From Yersinia bercovieri ATCC 43970 (GTDB taxonomy: Bacteria > Pseudomonadota > Gammaproteobacteria > Enterobacterales > Enterobacteriaceae), in contig NZ_CP054044.1 of the NCBI RefSeq assembly GCF_013282745.1, forward strand, positions 1,984,001-2,048,000: 64,000 bases of DNA, given 5' to 3'. Made by a program: the position numbers and the translations under genes. Shown piece after piece: positions 48,163 to 58,735 of this stretch (the first letter of the stretch is position 1; the number at the start of each line of letters is the position of its first letter). The notes under the pieces are model-generated. The model ran no database searches. It worked only from the letters and a program-made list of their open reading frames with translations, and was not told where the DNA came from.

Positions 48163-49026
48163 CTATATACAGTTGAAATCAAAACCGAGTATGTTTCGGT
48201 AACCGATTTTCATTGAGGGTTCTTTTAGCGTTATCGGCGTGACTTTGTGCCAAATCGTCGAGTTATTATCAATATGGAATAAACCTTCACCCGGTTCTAA
48301 TGTATGTGACTTAATAAATTCCTGTTTTTCAGCACAGTAGAGTTGACTTGTGCCGCCCTCAATATTGTATTTATCAATAACTAATGCTGATACGATATAG
48401 TCGCTTCCATCCTGATGTAAACCTTCTGGTGAGTTGCAAACTGAAGGTGTTGAGTCATCAATCTGTAAAGATATTTGATGACAGGTAACTTCAATTTTTG
48501 TTGGTTTTTTATGAGGTTCACATTCACACAAAATCTCCACGAAATTTTTAATTAGTGCTTTTAATGTGGGGGAGCGACGGGTTGCCAGTGCCATGGGGGG
48601 GAATTTACGGATTAATTGCCTTAGATCTAAGGGATGGTCAGCTCGTTGAGTGAAGCCGACTAATTCGGGTAATTCAATATTATTTACCACCCATCGTTCA
48701 TTAATATACTCAGCAATAAATCGGCTTATGCTCCTTTTTCTAAAGGGCTTATAGGCGTAAAAAATATTTTTCGCTTCATCTGTTAGCATTGATATTAAGT
48801 TTTGAATGTTTTTCGGTGCTAATTCATCATCAAGGTAGTGCTGTGCCTCTTGTAAAATGATTGCTTTATCATCAAAGTGTAGGTCTATTAATAGTTTTAA
48901 TTGAGATATTTTTATATCATTTACATCCCAGGTTAATAATTTGAATGGCATCTCTTGCTTGATTGAATCTATATTTATTTCAAATTCATTTGTGTTGAAT
49001 TTAATTATTTTATATTTTAAGTCCAT
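48163..49026 (-). CDS. 2OG-Fe(II) dioxygenase family protein (PF10014-like)
   Basis: The product (about 287 aa) carries the facial-triad motif of the 2OG-Fe dioxygenase family: EGLHQDGSDYIVSALV near residue 205 (His-x-Asp) and IWHKVTPI near 262 (distal His), followed by GYRNILGFDF. The family includes bacterial L-isoleucine hydroxylases acting on free amino acids. It is the first gene of the six-gene cluster and its stop overlaps the GTG of the MFS gene. The ATG at 49026 is preferred by spacing to AGGA; an ATG three codons earlier is the alternative. It could hydroxylate the small-molecule core. Confidence 0.8.
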   Translation of the reverse strand: MDLKYKIIKFNTNEFEINIDSIKQEMPFKLLTWDVNDIKISQLKLLIDLHFDDKAIILQEAQHYLDDELAPKNIQNLISMLTDEAKNIFYAYKPFRKRSISRFIAEYINERWVVNNIELPELVGFTQRADHPLDLRQLIRKFPPMALATRRSPTLKALIKNFVEILCECEPHKKPTKIEVTCHQISLQIDDSTPSVCNSPEGLHQDGSDYIVSALVIDKYNIEGGTSQLYCAEKQEFIKSHTLEPGEGLFHIDNNSTIWHKVTPITLKEPSMKIGYRNILGFDFNCI

Positions 49027-49035
49027 GGCAAGCAT

Positions 49036-49359
49036 ATCCTAGTTAAATAGGGTGTTATTTATATTCTAGATTGGTAAATGTAATCCACTAAAATAGAATG
49101 TATTAAATTATATGTCTTTGCTTATATGTTTGGACTGTTTTTTATTTATATTGTTTATATCTCAAAGATCTCTTTTCAGCAAGTATTTATAATTGTATAT
49201 TTTTTAGAATATTAAGATAATTATGTTTGGCAGATGATATTTTATTTGATGATGCTGGTTCTATTTATAACAGAGGTTAACTGCATGATAAAAATAAGCA
49301 AGATTAGAAAGTGAGATGATCTATTTTGCCGATGATTTTCTCCGGCAGAGGAGGTGGGG
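49036..49359. promoter_or_regulatory. AT-rich gap upstream of the cryptic cluster
   Basis: This gap lies between the start of the six-gene cluster and the end of dhaR, both on the minus strand. It is strongly AT-rich with several TATAAT-like stretches, so a cluster promoter is likely here. No gene, convincing operator or strong terminator is visible; TGCCG/CGGCA near 49329-49346 is a weak stem. Confidence 0.4.
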
Positions 49360-51282
49360 TTATTTAGCTGAGGGCGACTCACTCCCCTTAAATTGCTGGA
49401 TATCTATCTGATGGAGTTTAATTTTTCGCCATAATGTGGTGCGGCTTATGCCTAATAAACTCGCCATTTCATTGAGTTGACCTTGGCATACCAGCGCGGC
49501 ACGAATAATGGCCTGTCTTTCTAATTCTTGCAGTGATAATACTGGCTGAGGTTGCGGCATATCGGGTTCCAATACCAGTTTTTCCCCCAGTAAGTGCTCC
49601 GGCAAGTCATTGAGATTAATTCGGTTGTTGTGACAGGCCATGGCTGCCCGCTCAACCACACTTTTCAGTTCTTGATCATTGCCCGGCCATGGGTATTGGC
49701 AGAGCTGGCGGATGACACTGTCATCAGGCTGATATTGGCAGTGGAAATGCTGCCCAAGGCTCGCCAGCGTATGCTGGACTAGCAGTGGAATATCCTGTTG
49801 GCGCTGGCGCAGGGGGGGAATATGTAACTCAAAAGCCTGCAGGGTGTAAAATAGCTGGCGACGAAAGCGGCCTTGCTTGACCAGTAGTGGCAGGTCTGCG
49901 CCAGTGGCGGTAATAATTCGGACATCTACCGGGATAACACGATTGGAGTTGATCCGCATCACCATGCCGGTTTTGACGATTTGTAGCAGTGCGGACTGCA
50001 TTTCGGGCGACAGATACTCGACTTGCTCCAGATACAGAGTGCCGCCATTCGCTAGTTCAAACTTGCTGGGCTGGCCGGACTCACCTTCACTGGCATCACT
50101 GCCGAGAAACTCGCGCGCCATTAAATTTTGCGGCAATGCCTGACAATTCAGCACGATATAAGGGCCTTCGGCTTGATTGCTGGCATTATGAATCGCCTGC
50201 CCCAGCTGCTGTTTGCCCACCCCCTCTTCTCCGTGCAGTAAAATCGGGTGATGGCCTTTGGCGGCCTGCTTGCCATAGCGCACTAAACGGCGCATTTCCA
50301 GCGACGCGACCGGCATATGATCAAACGTATAACTGGCCCGCCCTAATTGGCTGGAAACCATGCGCCGCAGCAATTCTTGTGGGTGCAACAAGGCAATATA
50401 GCCGCAGCGATCGCCATCAGGAATGGGCTTGAGGGTCAACAGCGCCGGAATAAACTGCTGCTGATTTTCAAAGGTCACCTCCACATGGCTGAGGGGGTTA
50501 CGCTGCAAAATAGCCTGGGTCAGCAGGGCGGGGAGGGTAAGCAGATCGGTGACCGGTTTGCCGAGACTGCTGGTTTCATCAAGCTGCAAAATCGCGGCAG
50601 CGCGGTGGTTGAGATAGAGCAGGTAACCGCGCTGATCCCATGCCATGACCCCATCCTCAACCCCATCTAGCAGGGCATTTAGCTCATTCAGATGGCGGTT
50701 GGTCTCTGCCAGTAAGGTGTCGGCATGGAGATAATTGCCAATTTCGCGGGCGATCGCCAATGTGAGCGGTAGATCACTGGCGGCGTTATCGGCCAGCAAG
50801 CTCCCCAAAACAATGACCGCGCGTTGGCGGCCGCTGTTGTCATACACCGGAGTGGCACAAAAACGCCACGGGTGCAGTGCTTGCTTAAAATGTTGCTGCC
50901 CACTGACTTGAATCGGATGCCCTTCAGCTATTGCCAGTGCGGGTGCATTGGTGCCGATTAATCCTTCAGTCCAATAGCTGCCACAATCAATGCCCAACTC
51001 TTTTAACTGATTTAGGGTCTGCGGATGGCCGCATTGCCACAGGGTGCAGCCACTTTCATCGAGAATGAATAGTACACAGTGGCGTGACTCCATGTACTCA
51101 TAAGCATCTTCCAGTGCGGCCTGACCTAACACTAATAAGTCATTTTTGCGCTGACAAATTGATTGAAAGGTGGCCCCGGCCGCACGGTGAGGCGCCCGCC
51201 ATTGCTCGGTTTGCATCAGTTTTTGGCAGCGCTGCCAGGAGCCAATCAGTGCTGGTGTATCAACCGGCTCAGTGTGGCTCAT
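49360..51282 (-). CDS. dhaR: DhaR, activator of dihydroxyacetone kinase genes
   Basis: DhaR (640 aa) is an enhancer-binding-type regulator that in E. coli activates dhaKLM when bound to DhaL-ADP and is inhibited by DhaK. Domains in order: GAF-like sensor (about 40-190), PAS (about 205-310), AAA+ (about 325-545, Walker [12 protein letters not shown], Walker-B-like [12 protein letters not shown]), and a Fis-type HTH ([21 protein letters not shown]). The sigma-54-contacting GAFTGA motif is replaced by [10 protein letters not shown], as expected for DhaR proteins that use sigma-70. Its start overlaps the scrR end, and six unrelated genes separate it from dhaKLM. Confidence 0.92.
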   Translation of the reverse strand: MSHTEPVDTPALIGSWQRCQKLMQTEQWRAPHRAAGATFQSICQRKNDLLVLGQAALEDAYEYMESRHCVLFILDESGCTLWQCGHPQTLNQLKELGIDCGSYWTEGLIGTNAPALAIAEGHPIQVSGQQHFKQALHPWRFCATPVYDNSGRQRAVIVLGSLLADNAASDLPLTLAIAREIGNYLHADTLLAETNRHLNELNALLDGVEDGVMAWDQRGYLLYLNHRAAAILQLDETSSLGKPVTDLLTLPALLTQAILQRNPLSHVEVTFENQQQFIPALLTLKPIPDGDRCGYIALLHPQELLRRMVSSQLGRASYTFDHMPVASLEMRRLVRYGKQAAKGHHPILLHGEEGVGKQQLGQAIHNASNQAEGPYIVLNCQALPQNLMAREFLGSDASEGESGQPSKFELANGGTLYLEQVEYLSPEMQSALLQIVKTGMVMRINSNRVIPVDVRIITATGADLPLLVKQGRFRRQLFYTLQAFELHIPPLRQRQQDIPLLVQHTLASLGQHFHCQYQPDDSVIRQLCQYPWPGNDQELKSVVERAAMACHNNRINLNDLPEHLLGEKLVLEPDMPQPQPVLSLQELERQAIIRAALVCQGQLNEMASLLGISRTTLWRKIKLHQIDIQQFKGSESPSAK

Positions 51283-52354
51283 TCAGCGCCTTAGAACCCG
51301 GATGCCGCCAATGGATCTGCCCCGGCAGAATCAGCTGATTTTGCGCCAGTGGTGTTTCGGCAATTAAGGCGGTGATCATTTCAAAGCTATGGCGCGCCAG
51401 CCCTTGGCAGTCCTGGGCGATGGTGTCTATTTTCAACGGCAGACAGTCGAACAGATAGTGATCGTCAAAGCTGCAAAGATGAATATCGCTGTCCATGAGT
51501 TGATGCTGATTGAGATAGCGCAGCACCCCTTCCAGCAGACCACAGGCCGCGGTAAATACCGCTTTGGGTGGGCGACCTAATTGCGCGCAGAGCTGGGCTA
51601 TCATCTCATAACCAGAACTGGGCAGATAATGACCGCTGAGTATCCACTCCGCTCGGCATTCGACCCCGGCGTGTTGCAGCCCTTGCTGAAAACCTGCTAA
51701 ACGATCGCGGGTCGGCGAGATACGTGGCTGGCCGCCAAGAAAGTAAAATTCATCAGGATGTTGGCGAGCCACATTTTCAACCAATGCGCTCGTGGAGGCC
51801 ACTGAGTCGGTGATCACTAGCGGCAAATCCGACTCACCAATCAATCGATCCATCTGCACCACCGGCAGGCGGGCATTGATCTTTTGGTATTCGCTATCAT
51901 TAAGCTGGCTAGAGGCGACAATCAGGCCATCCACTTGACGTTGTACCAGACTGTTCACCGCCATCATCTCCTGAGCGGGATTCTCATCGCTACAGGCGAT
52001 CAGCAGCTGTAAACCGGCCTCGCGGCAGAGCATCTCCAGTTCCCGGGAGATCAGAGCAAAGCCGTGGTTGGTCATCTCGGGCACCACCAACCCGATGGTG
52101 TGGCTGCGGGTTGACCGCAGCGAACGGGCATGGAAGCTCGGCTGGTAGTGATGCTCACTGGCGAGGGCAATAATACGATCCCGCGTCTCATCCGAAACAC
52201 GATACTCCTTGCTGCGCCCATTGAGCACCAGACTGGTGGTCGATTTCGACACACCCGCCAGCTTGGCAATATCGTTGATGGTGATGCGTTTCTTGTTTTT
52301 TAACAGGTTATCGTTTTTCACTGAGTGAATCTGTCGCCTTGAAAGATAACTCAT
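51269..52354 (-). CDS. scrR: ScrR, sucrose regulon repressor
   Basis: ScrR is a LacI-family repressor that responds to fructose or fructose-1-phosphate. The HTH is [20 protein letters not shown], with hinge and sugar-binding domain following ([38 protein letters not shown]). The ATG at 52354 overlaps the scrB stop (ATGA), which supports coupled translation. A GTG at 52321 would give a length nearer the family (350 aa). The 3' end overlaps dhaR by 14 bases. It probably binds the palindromic sites near scrY and scrK. Confidence 0.93.
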   Translation of the reverse strand: MSYLSRRQIHSVKNDNLLKNKKRITINDIAKLAGVSKSTTSLVLNGRSKEYRVSDETRDRIIALASEHHYQPSFHARSLRSTRSHTIGLVVPEMTNHGFALISRELEMLCREAGLQLLIACSDENPAQEMMAVNSLVQRQVDGLIVASSQLNDSEYQKINARLPVVQMDRLIGESDLPLVITDSVASTSALVENVARQHPDEFYFLGGQPRISPTRDRLAGFQQGLQHAGVECRAEWILSGHYLPSSGYEMIAQLCAQLGRPPKAVFTAACGLLEGVLRYLNQHQLMDSDIHLCSFDDHYLFDCLPLKIDTIAQDCQGLARHSFEMITALIAETPLAQNQLILPGQIHWRHPGSKALNEPH

Positions 52355-53760
52355 TCTAACATGGGCGAAGACAACAACCAGTGCCGCAGACACAGTTCGG
52401 CATTTCCGTTGAAGATAGCCATCGGTTCTTCTGTCGGGAAGTAGCATGAGGTCATGACCGCCTCCCCCTGATTGATAAAGATCTCGATGCTGCAACGATC
52501 GCAAAGCAGCTGTAACTGCTGCAACTGACCGCGCCAGTAGCGGAACTCTGGCAATCCGCTGCGCAGATTATGGCGGCTCAGGGTGATGCGTTCACCATCC
52601 CAGGTCAGCATCAGGGCATTACCCAATTCGAGGACAAATGGCGCACTGATGTCGACGATGATCTCAGCGCTACTGATAGGCAGTGCCGGTGCATCCTGCG
52701 CGCGACCTTGCCACTGGTGATGCTCGCCGCGTAGGGCCGTTAATTCGCGCGCGGGCTGCTGAATCAATTTATCGCCGTTCAAACTCAACTCGCGCGGGCA
52801 GGTCATGATATGAATCCAGCCATAAGCGGTAGTCGGCTGGAACAGCTCATCTTCATCAGGCATCCCCATCCAGCCGAAAAGCAGGCGGCGACCATCTGCG
52901 GCCAGTGTGGTCTGTGGCGCGTAGAATTCAAAACCAGCATCCATTTCACGGAAATCCTGATGGCCAAGCACAGCATTGGCATAATCCAATTTGCCCAGCA
53001 AATAGCCCGCCTGGAAGGTATTACGATAACGTTCAGCTTCGGCGGGTATCCCTTGCGGGCAGAACATCAAGATATCCTGCGCCCCCAAGGTGAACAGGTC
53101 TGGGCACTCCCACATATAGCCGAATGGCCCCAAACCACCCAGCCCGGAACCGGCGATCTCACCCAAATTTTGCCATTCATGCAGATCAGCGGAGCGCCAC
53201 AGCAGGACTTTACCTTGCAGTTGCTTATCCTGCGCGCCCAGAACCATGTACCACTGGCCGTTGTGCTGCCACACTTTTGGATCGCGCACATGGCCGGTAT
53301 AGCCCGCAGGTAGCGGGAGCACTGGCCCCAGTTTGTCGAATTCGCCCTGTGCATTCTCCTGCGCCAGACATTGGAAAGCGGTGCGGGAGCCATCGGGATA
53401 CTTCACATTACCGGTGTAAATTAGGGTGATAAGGTCATCAACGATCACCGCCGAGCCAGAGTAGCAGCCGTGACTTTCGTACTCCTCACTAGGAACTAAC
53501 GCCACCGGTTGATGCTCCCAATGAACCAGATCAGGGCTGCGCCAGTGGCCCCAAAACTTGTTGCCGTGGCGGCAATCTAATGGATTCCACTGATAGAACA
53601 GATGATAATAACCAGCGTGATAAATGAATCCATTGGGATCATTCAGCAATCCGACACTGGGGGCCAGATGCCAGCCGGGGCGGTGCGGGTCTTGCGATGC
53701 GCGACACTGACCGCGCATCACTGCCAGCGTAAGCTGTTTGAGTAAACTGGCTTCTTGCAT
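52351..53760 (-). CDS. scrB: ScrB, sucrose-6-phosphate hydrolase
   Basis: ScrB (469 aa, cytosolic, GH32) splits sucrose-6-phosphate made by ScrA into glucose-6-phosphate and fructose. The nucleophile motif is [13 protein letters not shown] near residue 37, the transition-state Asp is in HVRDPKVW near 157, and the acid/base Glu is in WECPDLF near 213. Its ATG overlaps the scrA stop by one base and its stop overlaps the scrR ATG. Confidence 0.95.
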   Translation of the reverse strand: MQEASLLKQLTLAVMRGQCRASQDPHRPGWHLAPSVGLLNDPNGFIYHAGYYHLFYQWNPLDCRHGNKFWGHWRSPDLVHWEHQPVALVPSEEYESHGCYSGSAVIVDDLITLIYTGNVKYPDGSRTAFQCLAQENAQGEFDKLGPVLPLPAGYTGHVRDPKVWQHNGQWYMVLGAQDKQLQGKVLLWRSADLHEWQNLGEIAGSGLGGLGPFGYMWECPDLFTLGAQDILMFCPQGIPAEAERYRNTFQAGYLLGKLDYANAVLGHQDFREMDAGFEFYAPQTTLAADGRRLLFGWMGMPDEDELFQPTTAYGWIHIMTCPRELSLNGDKLIQQPARELTALRGEHHQWQGRAQDAPALPISSAEIIVDISAPFVLELGNALMLTWDGERITLSRHNLRSGLPEFRYWRGQLQQLQLLCDRCSIEIFINQGEAVMTSCYFPTEEPMAIFNGNAELCLRHWLLSSPMLE

Positions 53761-55130
53761 TATTCGCTGTCCGTTTTGTATTTAAGTAGCAGAGAAATAA
53801 TAAATGCCGCACCAAAGGCAATCACCAATCCAATCAGATAGTTAATGATTGAGTTGCCCTGCACGATGGCGATGCCGGGAATACCGGTTAAGCCCACCGC
53901 ACTCATATTGACATGGTTGGCCACCACCCATGCACCACCTAAAGCACCGCCGGCCAGTGCCGCCAGGAAGGGTTTGATAAAGCGCAGGTTAATCCCGAAA
54001 ATTGCCGCTTCGGTAATCCCCAACATGGCAGAAAAAGCGGATGGAATAGCAATGGCCTTAATTTTGGCATCACGGGTTTTAAAGTAAACCGCCAAGCAGG
54101 CTCCCCCTTGTGCGACGTTCGCCATTGACCAAATCGGCAGCAGGAAGTTAACGCCGATATTGGGATTACCCAACAAGCCCGCTTCGATAGCATGGAAACT
54201 ATGGTGGATACCGGTTATCACAATCACTGAATATAGCCCGCCAAACAGCAATCCGGCTAGCCAACCGGCATGGGTAATCAGGGTGCTGAGCACCAGCGAG
54301 ATCCCATCACCCAGTACGCGTCCGGCAGGGCCGATAAACAGCAGCGCGACAAAACCGGTAATAATGACCGTCAGGAATGGCGTGAGGATCAAATCCAGCG
54401 CATCTGGGATCACTTTGCGCAGGCGCTTTTCCAGTAGACTCATAAACCACACGGCCAGTAGCACCGGGAACACCGTGCCCTGATAGCCAATCATCGCCAC
54501 CTCCATACCAAAGAAATTCATAGTATGGAAACCACCTGCAACGCCCCAGGCATTGGTCAGCGCCGGATGCGTTAGAATGCCGCCTAACGTCGCCCCCAAA
54601 TAGGGGTTACCGCCAAACTCTTTAGCCGCGGTGAAACCAATCAAAATCGGCAAAATAATAAACGCGGCGGAGCTGAACATATCCAGCATGATAAAGAGTG
54701 CGCTATTGGCATCAGCCCAGCCATAGGTTTTCACCATGCCGAGTAGGCCCATTAGCAGACCAGAGGCGACAATTGCGGGGATGATTGGGACAAAAATGTT
54801 GGATAACAAACGCGCAATGCGCTGGAATGGATTCAGTTTGCGGGCCGCGGCATCGGCGGCTGCTGATTTACTGGATTCGTTGATCCCCGCGACTTGGATA
54901 AACTCGGCATAGACTTTATTGACCAGCCCGGTACCGAAAATGACCTGCAATTGCCCGGCATTACTGAAGCAGCCTTTAACGCCATCGAGTTTTTCCACCG
55001 CCGATTTCTGCACCAGTGAGTCATCTGCCAGCACCAAACGCAGGCGAGTAGCACAGTGCGCAGCACTGACAATATTCTCTTTACCGCCAAGCAACGGGAG
55101 CAGAGCCTTTACGGTCTCATTAATATTCAT
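53760..55130 (-). CDS. scrA: ScrA, sucrose-specific PTS EIIBC
   Basis: ScrA (456 aa) imports sucrose across the inner membrane and phosphorylates it at glucose C6. The EIIB domain (residues 1-85) has the phosphorylated Cys in VSAAHCATRLRLVL near residue 26. The EIIC domain (about 105-456) is polytopic with GITEAAIFGINLRF near residue 360. No EIIA domain is present, so the glucose EIIA-Crr must serve, as known for this group. It lies after scrY beyond an intergenic hairpin. Confidence 0.95.
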   Translation of the reverse strand: MNINETVKALLPLLGGKENIVSAAHCATRLRLVLADDSLVQKSAVEKLDGVKGCFSNAGQLQVIFGTGLVNKVYAEFIQVAGINESSKSAAADAAARKLNPFQRIARLLSNIFVPIIPAIVASGLLMGLLGMVKTYGWADANSALFIMLDMFSSAAFIILPILIGFTAAKEFGGNPYLGATLGGILTHPALTNAWGVAGGFHTMNFFGMEVAMIGYQGTVFPVLLAVWFMSLLEKRLRKVIPDALDLILTPFLTVIITGFVALLFIGPAGRVLGDGISLVLSTLITHAGWLAGLLFGGLYSVIVITGIHHSFHAIEAGLLGNPNIGVNFLLPIWSMANVAQGGACLAVYFKTRDAKIKAIAIPSAFSAMLGITEAAIFGINLRFIKPFLAALAGGALGGAWVVANHVNMSAVGLTGIPGIAIVQGNSIINYLIGLVIAFGAAFIISLLLKYKTDSE

Positions 55131-55194
55131 TATATCCCTCGCATATTCATTCCGCTTTCTACCTGTCGTAGGCGGATTGTTGTCAAATAAGTTT

Positions 55195-55228
55195 CCCGCT
55201 GTGGCGGCCTATCCCTTGTCACAGCGGG
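55195..55228 (-). terminator. scrY-scrA intergenic hairpin (attenuator)
   Basis: CCCGCTGTG (55195-55203) pairs perfectly with CACAGCGGG (55220-55228). On the transcribed strand no long U-run follows, so it probably causes partial termination or stabilises scrY mRNA rather than ending the operon. Confidence 0.65.
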
Positions 55229-55234
55229 GAATGA

Positions 55235-56893
<1,659 letters not shown>

Positions 56894-57065
56894 TATTGTG
56901 ATCTGCGCTGCAAATTGAGTGATATGGCAGAGGGGGCGGGAATCGAGAGAGCAAGCAATAGGCGTCTGGCGAGATTGCTGTGCTGGGGTGTTTAGCAAAA
57001 AAACGTGTCAAATGAGTAAGGAGACCGGATACCGGGGCCAGGAGTATCCGGATGTCGCGAAGCAG

Positions 57066-58001
57066 TTAGTTATTCCGTTGTAGAAATTGCGCCAGTTGTT
57101 GCGCATCAGGCAGGGCGGTCATGGCCCCTTTGGCGCTGGTGGCTAACGCACCACAGGCTTGCGCCTTCTCTATCGCCGCCGTGAGATCTTGGCTCCAGTG
57201 CCAATCTGGGTGTTGTGCCAAAGCGGCGAGCAGCCCAGCCACAAAAGCATCCCCCGCGCCGGTGGTATCTATCGGGGTAATTTTGTGGCTGGGATATTTT
57301 TTCAGGCCACGGCGGTTATGCACCCAAACGCCCTCAGCCCCTAGAGTCACCAGCAGCAATTTGCAGGCGTAGTCAGCCATCACCTGCGCCATGGCTGTGG
57401 CGATATCTGGCTGTGGGCAGATAAAGTTCAGCTCTTCCAGCGATAATTTGACCACATCGGCCAGCTGCAATGCCTGTTGCAGGCAGGGGAGTAACTCTTG
57501 TGGTGCGCGCCAAATATCGGCACGAATATTGGGATCAAAACTGACCCATCCACCATCAGCTTTCATGCGCCGCATAGCCTCAAATGCTGTGCTGCGGCTG
57601 GGTTCCTGGCTCAAAGCAATAGAGCACAAATGTAGCCACTGATTCGGCTTGAATTCAGGTAAATCAGCGACTTGGAGAAATAAATCCGCGCTCGGTGTCA
57701 CCATGAATGTAAAGGTACGCTCGCCGTGTTGATCCAAATCCACTACCACTGTTGAAGTATGGTGTGCTGGGTCCAAAATCATGGCACGGGTATCGACACT
57801 CTCTTGCTGCAATACCTGCTGCATAAAGCGACCAAAGCTGTCTTGCCCCACTCGGCCAATAAAAGCGCTTTTGCCGCCTAATCTGGCAATGCCGACGGCC
57901 ACATTTGCGGGTGCCCCACCAGGGCACTTAAGGTAACTATTTGAATTTTCTGGGACTAAATCAATTACCGCATCGCCCAAAACCCAAATGGTGTTTTCCA
58001 T
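57066..58001 (-). CDS. scrK: ScrK, fructokinase
   Basis: ScrK (311 aa, cytosolic) phosphorylates the fructose freed by ScrB to fructose-6-phosphate. It is a PfkB-family kinase: the N-terminal PGGAPANVAVGIARLGG near residue 28 and the C-terminal signature DTTGAGDAFVAGLLAAL near residue 244 with the catalytic Asp. It lies upstream of scrY on the same strand, with its own operator before it, so it can be expressed together with or apart from scrYABR. Confidence 0.95.
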   Translation of the reverse strand: MENTIWVLGDAVIDLVPENSNSYLKCPGGAPANVAVGIARLGGKSAFIGRVGQDSFGRFMQQVLQQESVDTRAMILDPAHHTSTVVVDLDQHGERTFTFMVTPSADLFLQVADLPEFKPNQWLHLCSIALSQEPSRSTAFEAMRRMKADGGWVSFDPNIRADIWRAPQELLPCLQQALQLADVVKLSLEELNFICPQPDIATAMAQVMADYACKLLLVTLGAEGVWVHNRRGLKKYPSHKITPIDTTGAGDAFVAGLLAALAQHPDWHWSQDLTAAIEKAQACGALATSAKGAMTALPDAQQLAQFLQRNN

Positions 58002-58046
58002 GATAAACCCCTATTCTCTTCCATCCTATTTGCTGCTAAAAGTAGA

Positions 58047-58063
58047 AGAATCGGTTTAGCAAA
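58047..58063 (-). promoter_or_regulatory. ScrR-like operator before scrK
   Basis: AATCGGTTTAGCAAA shares CGGTTTAGC with the scrY operators and lies about 50 bases before the scrK start. It is likely the ScrR site for scrK. Confidence 0.55.
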
Positions 58064-58171
58064 GCAACAAAATAATCATTTAGGGTAGGAAACAGCAGAT
58101 AGCAGCATGAAAAAATAATTAATCGCGACACTGAAGATAATGATTCAATTTATGAAAAGATATGGATTATC

Positions 58172-58408
58172 ATGAGCGTTCAACTTTATCCAAGGACATT
58201 TCATGCCCGGTCTACTATCAGCAGCTTGCTACTATTCGTCGCTCAATTTTTAACGCTAACGGCATCATTCTCTATTTTGGCCGCACCAATTGTGATGGCA
58301 GATATTGTCGGCCGTCTGGCTAAGTCCGGCATGTTAATCATTTGTCGGGCTTATGCTTTTCCCCGCCTGCTGTGCTCTCTTTTCCTGAACTATCGCGCCT
58401 TTATTTAA
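58172..58408 (+). CDS. Doubtful 78-aa hydrophobic protein
   Basis: A 78-codon frame starting MSVQLYPRTFHARS has one or two hydrophobic stretches (ISSLLLFVAQFLTLTASFSI) but no ribosome site and no recognised family. Its stop codon abuts a Fur-box-like sequence. It may be a remnant or a chance frame between scrK and the cyclase gene. Confidence 0.25.
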   Translation: MSVQLYPRTFHARSTISSLLLFVAQFLTLTASFSILAAPIVMADIVGRLAKSGMLIICRAYAFPRLLCSLFLNYRAFI

Positions 58409-58423
58409 ATGATAATCATTATT
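58405..58423. promoter_or_regulatory. Orphan Fur-box-like site
   Basis: TTAAATGATAATCATTATT matches the 19-base Fur consensus GATAATGATAATCATTATC at 15 positions with a perfect ATGATAATCAT core. No recognised iron gene begins beside it on either strand; 58424-58735 contains no gene that I can support. Confidence 0.55.
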
Positions 58424-58735
58424 GCACTCTATTCCAGAGGATGAATTTTATTCAACTCCTGACCCGGAAGGAGTAGGGGCATTATCTGGGTGGTAGGGGG
58501 GTATTGGTGTGGGATTAATAGATTCGCCATCATTCAAGAACTCATTATGTGCATTTGGAGATTGGAATGATTCGCTTAAATAGATGTTTTCTACCAAAGG
58601 ATGAGCCAATAATTTATTTTTGTATATGGGATGGCACGGCTTAATAACATAAAGAGAGTGAAAAATAATAGCGCAGTATTAAGCTCAACCACGGGCTGAG
58701 AAAATAATAGTCGAGCGCTGTGCTCTACCACTTTA

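Noticed and set aside
49327..49346. Stem TGCCG/CGGCA after dhaR
   Set aside because: Five-base stem with no U-run in either direction; too weak to call a terminator.
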